The translations under genes and the position numbers were made by a program. A DNA stretch of 64,000 nucleotides from Setophaga petechia (taxonomy: Eukaryota > Chordata > Aves > Passeriformes > Parulidae): contig JANCRA010000061.1 in NCBI GenBank assembly GCA_024362935.1, positions 2,356,001 through 2,420,000 of the forward strand, given 5' to 3'. Below the pieces are notes generated by a model. It saw only the letters and a list, made by a program, of their open reading frames with translations, searched no databases and was not told the origin of the DNA. Below are positions 60,223-64,000 of this stretch, one piece after another. Every line of letters begins with the position of its first letter. Position 1 is the stretch's first letter.

Positions 60223-62425
60223 GTGTGTTTTGGACCAGCTGTCTTTTGGCTTTTGATAAGCTGCAAGGGCAGGATTGTGTGGTCCATGCAGCTGCGGGGG
60301 ACCATTCTTGTCCCGTGTGGCCAAAGACACAAAGCCCGGAGTTGCGAAGCCTTCTTGTCAGGCCACAAGCAGAAGCGGCCAGTTTCTGCTGGTGCATATC
60401 TTGGTGCAGTCTGCAGCTTTGGCAAGTGCCTTGGAGCCTGGAGTGGGGGTGAAGCTGCAAGTCCTTGACCGCTGTCTTGTGTTGCTCGGAAGAGGAAGGC
60501 CATCTTGCAATGGTGCCTGCTGGATCTGAAGTGAAATGGGCTCCTGTGTGGCCGAGGAGCTGCATGGGCCAAAATGCTGGTCAGAATTCTCAGCTGACAA
60601 AAGAGGGAGAAGAAACACCTTGGTCCTCCTCTTGAGGTGACCATAGAGTTTCTCTGATGTCCATCTGAGGATCTTTGCATGCATCCTTATCTCCTGAATG
60701 ACTGGCATTTCTTTCAAGAGTGTGGATGTCAGGAAGGAGAAATGCTGGTGCAGGCCTGAAGAGAACTCCTGAAGTGTCTCTCACAAGGAGTGAGCTGACC
60801 CAGGAAGGCACCTGCAGCGCCAGGATGGAGCTGTGGGACAGGGCAGGGTGTCAGTCCCTACTGAAAGACAAACAGGACATGGCAGAAGCCGAGGGAGGCT
60901 CTCAGCAGACCCCTGAGAAATGCCACACCCTCCCTGTCAGCTACCTGAGAGGCTGTTGGAGCTTCAGTCCCAGATGGCCCCTGACTGTAGGGCCAGGGTC
61001 ACTTTGGAATCTGTGCCTCCCCTTGAACACAGAATGACCCAGCAGAGCAGCAGCACAGTGCTTTGGGAACGTGTGAGCCCAGCAGTCTTTGAGTCTCGGC
61101 CCACAAAGCTCATATGGGAAGTTGAAACCCGTCTTCTCTTGCTTTCTGTGCAGGTGCTTCTAGAGAGAGAGCAGGAGCAGACTGCCTCATCAGAGATGCC
61201 ATGCCCGACTCAGGGAGAGCTGTTCCCAGCCCGAGAGCAGGAAGAGCAGCTCAGGCAGCAGGTGGAAGAGCCACAGGAGAATGGCCAGGTAAGCCTGACT
61301 GGCCAGGTGACAGAGGGAAGGGCAGGAAGAGGGGCACAAACCAGAGCTCTTGGGACTGAGGAGGCCAGGAAGTCCCACAGGCACTGCAAGCACAGAGCCT
61401 TGGAATGTGCGAGATCAGCACCAGGACAGGATGGTTACAGTGGTAGCAGAGCTGGGCAGGGAAGCAGAAGGAGGCGGCTGAATAAACGTGATTTTGAGGC
61501 TAAAAGAGGGAAAAGCTGCGTTTGATGGCAGCTCCCAGTCACTTGCTCTGCATTTGTGTGTACAGAAGATCAAGGCAGAGCCACAAGCAGAGCTGCCCAA
61601 AGCTCAGAGTGCCATCATGGCAGCGAAGAGGAGGAGTGAAGACATCCAAGAGGAGAAGAATCTCCCTATGCAGAGGGGCAATCAACAAAAAGAGGTGAAT
61701 GAAGGAATGGCAGCCACTCCACTCGTGAAACAGAGTCCTTTTTGTTGTTGTTTACAGAAAATTGATGAACAGATGCAGGCACGGCTGCAGGAAACTGAGG
61801 CTAGGATCAAGGCAAGGAAGAAGAGGCTAGATGAAAAGATTAAAATCATCAAAGAGAAAATTAATCGTCTCCTTCATGAGCAAAAGGCTCCAGAAAAGCA
61901 AGTGAGTGAAATAGCAATAGCCACTGCAGTCACCCAAGGGGTGGTTTCTGCCCTCCTTGCCTTGCCAGTGCAGAGCAGCACAGGGGTGGGGTGATGCCTC
62001 TGAGTGCCATCCTGATGAGGCCTCTATCAGAGCTGCTCTGAAGGACACTTCCTGCTCTGCTGAATCTCAGCTGATGCTCTAGACAGTGGCATTACTCCCT
62101 TGGCCATTTAGCCAGCAGTCGTCCGAATGAACTCCTTCTGGCTTCTTCCAGGAGACCTTGGTTCTTGAGGTGTTTTTGCTGGTGAACATGGTCACTCACA
62201 TAGATTTGGAACACAAGCTACAAACTGTCTGCATCCCTTGTGAATCTGCTCCTGTCCTTTTCTTTACTTTCTTCCCAGTCGATGACTCCTGGCTGACGAG
62301 GACAAGCTGTAGTCTCTGACTGCTTTGTTCTGTTTGACTTGAGGTGGAAGTGTCGCCATCCTACCTGGCAGCCTGCAAAGGCTTCCAGCAAATGACGGGC
62401 AACCAAGAGCCCCGAGGCTGGCATG
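60223..62425 (+). repeat. U24, long unit truncated by the array boundary
   Basis: Follows the L pattern through E3 and the E5 start, then leaves the array at GGCATG (62420-62425): array L units continue into CR1, this copy into unique DNA. Its last 136 bp hold at least five differences from the array consensus (62210, 62266, 62299, 62344, 62345), where most internal units have none or one. Shares CAGGAAGGCACC with U17. Confidence 0.95.
60941..61901 (+). CDS. U24 exon cassette E0-E3
   Basis: E0 60941-61072, E1 61154-61288, E2 61566-61694, E3 61758-61901 (residue 37 Arg; synonymous GAC to GAT at residue 3). No CR1 and no E6 follow; the next exon candidates are the single-copy E5 and E7. Confidence 0.65.
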
Positions 62426-62481
62426 AGGCCCAGGAACTGAGCCATCCAGAGATGCTGCAGGATGAGCATGTCTCGAGGAAG
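62344..62481 (+). CDS. E5: complete single-copy exon at the array edge, 46 codons, phase 0-0
   Basis: Acceptor TGTTCTGTTTGACTTGAG ends at 62343. The exon begins VEVSPSYLAACKGFQQM, and its first 27 codons are the part also seen in array L units. It then continues uniquely (EAQELSHPEMLQDEHVSRK) to a donor-like AAG|GTGCAG at 62482. The length of 138 nt and phase 0-0 fit the other exons; the donor is weak at +3 to +6, and read-through meets TGA two codons later, so it could instead be a terminal exon. The second half is helix-prone (ELSHPEMLQDEH). Family unknown. Confidence 0.5.
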
Positions 62482-62826
62482 GTGCAGAAAAAATGAATTT
62501 TTTGGCAGGGGACAGAACATTAGAATGAGGAACTGCAAATGTATCTGCAGACCTAAGTGGGGGAAAGAAGTCTTTGGGAGCAAGTGAAGTGATTGTTTCT
62601 ATAGTCATCCTTTAGAACAAGAAACTGTCTATGAGCTTGAGTAAAACCAGCCTTTGGTTTTGACCATTTGGTTTCGCAAGTGGACATCCAAAGCAGTCCA
62701 CTTGAAGAGTTCTGCATGTGGCCGACCACAGCTTCAGGCAGGCTTGCATTTCAAATGGCAATCTCTCTTGCATTTCAGGGCAATCTCTGCCACATCTTCC
62801 TGACTTAAACTCATTTCTTGTCTCAG
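62482..62826 (+). other. Single-copy intron-like stretch, no gene seen
   Basis: AT-richer than the array, with no repeat-unit homology and no convincing exon. It ends with the pyrimidine-containing acceptor ACTCATTTCTTGTCTCAG at 62826. Confidence 0.5.
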
Positions 62827-62967
62827 ATGTACACCGACTCTGACACTGAAGCTGCTACAGCAGCAGCGCCGTCCCAAGGAGCCTTTTCTCCCCAGCCGAA
62901 GACGTGGAGCCTGAGCACTTGGTTCACCTCCCCTGCTGACCCAGCTGCTGCTCAGCAACAGGAGATG
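62827..62967 (+). CDS. E7: single-copy flank exon, 47 codons, phase 0-0
   Basis: Acceptor ends at 62826; donor ATG|GTGGGT starts at 62968. The exon begins MYTDSDTEAATAAAPS, passes through SPQPKTWSLSTWF and ends AAAQQQEM: Ala/Pro/Ser/Gln-rich and probably disordered. At 141 nt and phase 0-0 it matches the array exons in size and class, and it stands in the place where E6 would follow E5; both start with ATG directly after the acceptor. Sequence similarity to E6 is not clear. If the donor is not used, the frame runs to TGA at 63016-63018. Confidence 0.5.
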
Positions 62968-63830
62968 GTGGGTGACTCCCTGGAGCAACAGAGTACGTCT
63001 GGTATCTTTCTTATCTGAGGGACAGTGTATTGTGTGCAGTGTCAGCATAGCTGTACCAAAGGGTTCTCCTCAGTTTAGTGTCACAGAAATGCTGGCAGTG
63101 CTCTGAGGCAGCAAGAGAGAGCTCTGGGAGTTCCTGCTGCCTCTGAGGGCAGCTTAGACTGGCCAGATCTTGCCTGGGCTTCTGTCTCTGCTGAAGGCAG
63201 AAGCAGGGATTGTTCTTGGATCAGCAGAAGGCTGCGACTGCTTGAGTCCTAAGCACTGGCAGAAGCCCTGCTCAGATGAGTCTCTAGGAGAACATGTCAG
63301 GTCCTTTGTGATTCTGCAGCACAAGCCAATGAATCTGCTTCTTGCCCTTAACAGCTGCCAGTGCTGTGCTCTCAGATAAGACCTGCTGGGGCTGAGACCA
63401 GAGCCCAGTGGATTCTGTGTCTACCATCACCTGTTGGGACAAAAAGGGCACTGATCTGCACCTTGGTGTGGCTGATCTCAAAGCCCATCCTGTTGTGTCC
63501 TGAATGGGGGCAACAGCTTGTACGGGGCTCAGGCTCACTCTGGCTTCTTCCAGTCAGTGCCTGTCAGTGGTCATGCTTGGGCTTTGCCAGCCTTGTTGTG
63601 GTCGCTGCTCTGCCCCTGAGGGCTGGAGGGACTGCAGAGACTGGAGCCTTCTTTAGCTGGGAGGGTCCCGCTGCTGCCCGGCTGCTGCAGCACGGAGCTG
63701 CCTGAGGCAGCAGCCCCTTCTCTGGGCCAGCTTCTGCATCGCATGGCCTGGACTCACAAAAGGGTCACCATCTCCTCTGGGCAGCTCTCTGTGTCACAGG
63801 GGTGCCTGAGGAGCACTGCTGTCCTCTGTG
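62968..63830 (+). other. Right flank, no supportable gene
   Basis: Single-copy, non-array sequence. An acceptor-like CTGGCTTCTTCCAG ends at 63553 and leads a short phase-0 frame to a stop about 65 nt later. An open frame at 63361-63705 has no splice or start support. I see no CR1 or other mobile element here. Confidence 0.45.
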
Positions 63831-63975
63831 CCTGTGCCCGCCATGCTGAGTTGGGAAGATGGGGACGTGTGCGGTGCCGAGAGGGTGAGTGCACTGGGAG
63901 CGACTGATCCGCGCTGTCAGGGTGAAGCGAAGCGGAGTGGTTCTTCACGCGGGGCGCAGGCAAGGGCGTCTTTGA
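63830..63975. promoter_or_regulatory. CpG-enriched edge, possible start of a CpG island
   Basis: CpG dinucleotides are clustered (GTGCGGTGCCGAG; GATCCGCGCTG; GCGAAGCGGAG; CACGCGGGGCGCAGG; GGGCGTC) in contrast to the preceding kilobase. GGGAAGATGGGGACG near 63853 followed by AGAGG|GTGAGT near 63880-63887 could be a first coding exon with a donor. The window ends before this can be judged. Confidence 0.25.
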
Positions 63976-64000
63976 GCTCAGCCTGCACATAAAGGGTGAG

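Larger units (their letters stand above)
1..62425 (+). repeat. Tandem coding macrosatellite array, 24 units of two types
   Basis: Near-identical units repeat head to tail in one orientation. Using the phase of the motif GTGTGTTTTGGACC as unit start, starts fall at 3439, 6985, 8762, 10539, 14087, 17633, 19410, 21187, 24733, 26509, 30055, 33601, 35378, 37154, 40700, 42477, 46023, 47800, 49577, 53123, 54900, 58446 and 60223, with the first unit already under way at base 1. Spacings are 3546-3548 bp (L) or 1776-1777 bp (S). By eye copies of a type differ by only a few substitutions per kilobase. The array continues beyond the left window edge, and its right end is a sharp break at 62420-62425. 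Unit numbers U1-U24 below follow this order. Comparable architecture is known in vertebrate coding macrosatellites such as D4Z4, but no sequence relation is claimed. Confidence 0.98.

Noticed and set aside
1..62425. Array as an assembly artefact from duplicated contigs
   Set aside because: Units are distinguishable by many private and shared variants and by two unit types in a non-periodic order, which simple duplication of a contig would not give. Copy number still needs read-depth confirmation.
63361..63705. 114-codon open frame in the right flank
   Set aside because: Crosses an acceptor-like site, lacks start context and has unremarkable composition; most likely chance.

Overview
Overview. 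This is eukaryotic, non-viral DNA, most likely from a bird (another CR1-carrying sauropsid such as a crocodilian or turtle cannot be excluded). The evidence is: exon-sized open segments bounded by AG acceptors with pyrimidine tracts and GTAAG/GTGAG donors, and a degenerate CR1-type LINE fragment (C-terminal reverse-transcriptase reading frame) in every complete repeat unit. I see no bacterial operon, tRNA, rRNA or CRISPR array.

Layout. Positions 1-62425 are one head-to-tail tandem array (a coding macrosatellite) that already runs at the left edge of the window. It holds 24 units of two kinds: 12 long units (L, 3546-3548 bp; the first lacks its left 109 bp and the last is truncated) and 12 short units (S, 1776-1777 bp). 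The order is L L S S L L S S L S L L S S L S L S S L S L S L. On the left the higher-order period is about 10.65 kb (LLSS); on the right it is about 5.32 kb (LS). Positions 62426-64000 are the single-copy right flank.

Coding content. Each L unit carries five good exon candidates: E0 (132 nt), E1 (135), E2 (129), E3 (144) and E6 (132). Each S unit carries only E6. Every one is a whole number of codons, phase 0 to phase 0, so any combination keeps the frame. E3 is a heptad-patterned charged coiled coil; E6 is a Pro/Glu/Ser-rich linker. Two further phase-0 exon candidates lie at the right edge (62344-62481 and 62827-62967). I do not recognise the protein family. The window could be the middle and 3' part of one giant exon-repeat gene (about 71 exons, up to about 3170 codons within the array) or a tandem cluster of small genes; the sequence alone does not decide.

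How L and S relate. In S units region A is joined directly to a longer CR1 piece. In L units region A runs on into E0-E3 and a shortened exon E5, which is joined in frame to a shorter CR1 piece. Because S keeps CR1 sequence that L lacks, and L keeps exons that S lacks, both look like separate deletion or recombination products of a fuller ancestral unit, with microhomology at the joints (AAAA for S, GGCATG for L). Shared rare variants, patchwork divergence and a more divergent edge unit show ongoing unequal exchange and gene conversion.
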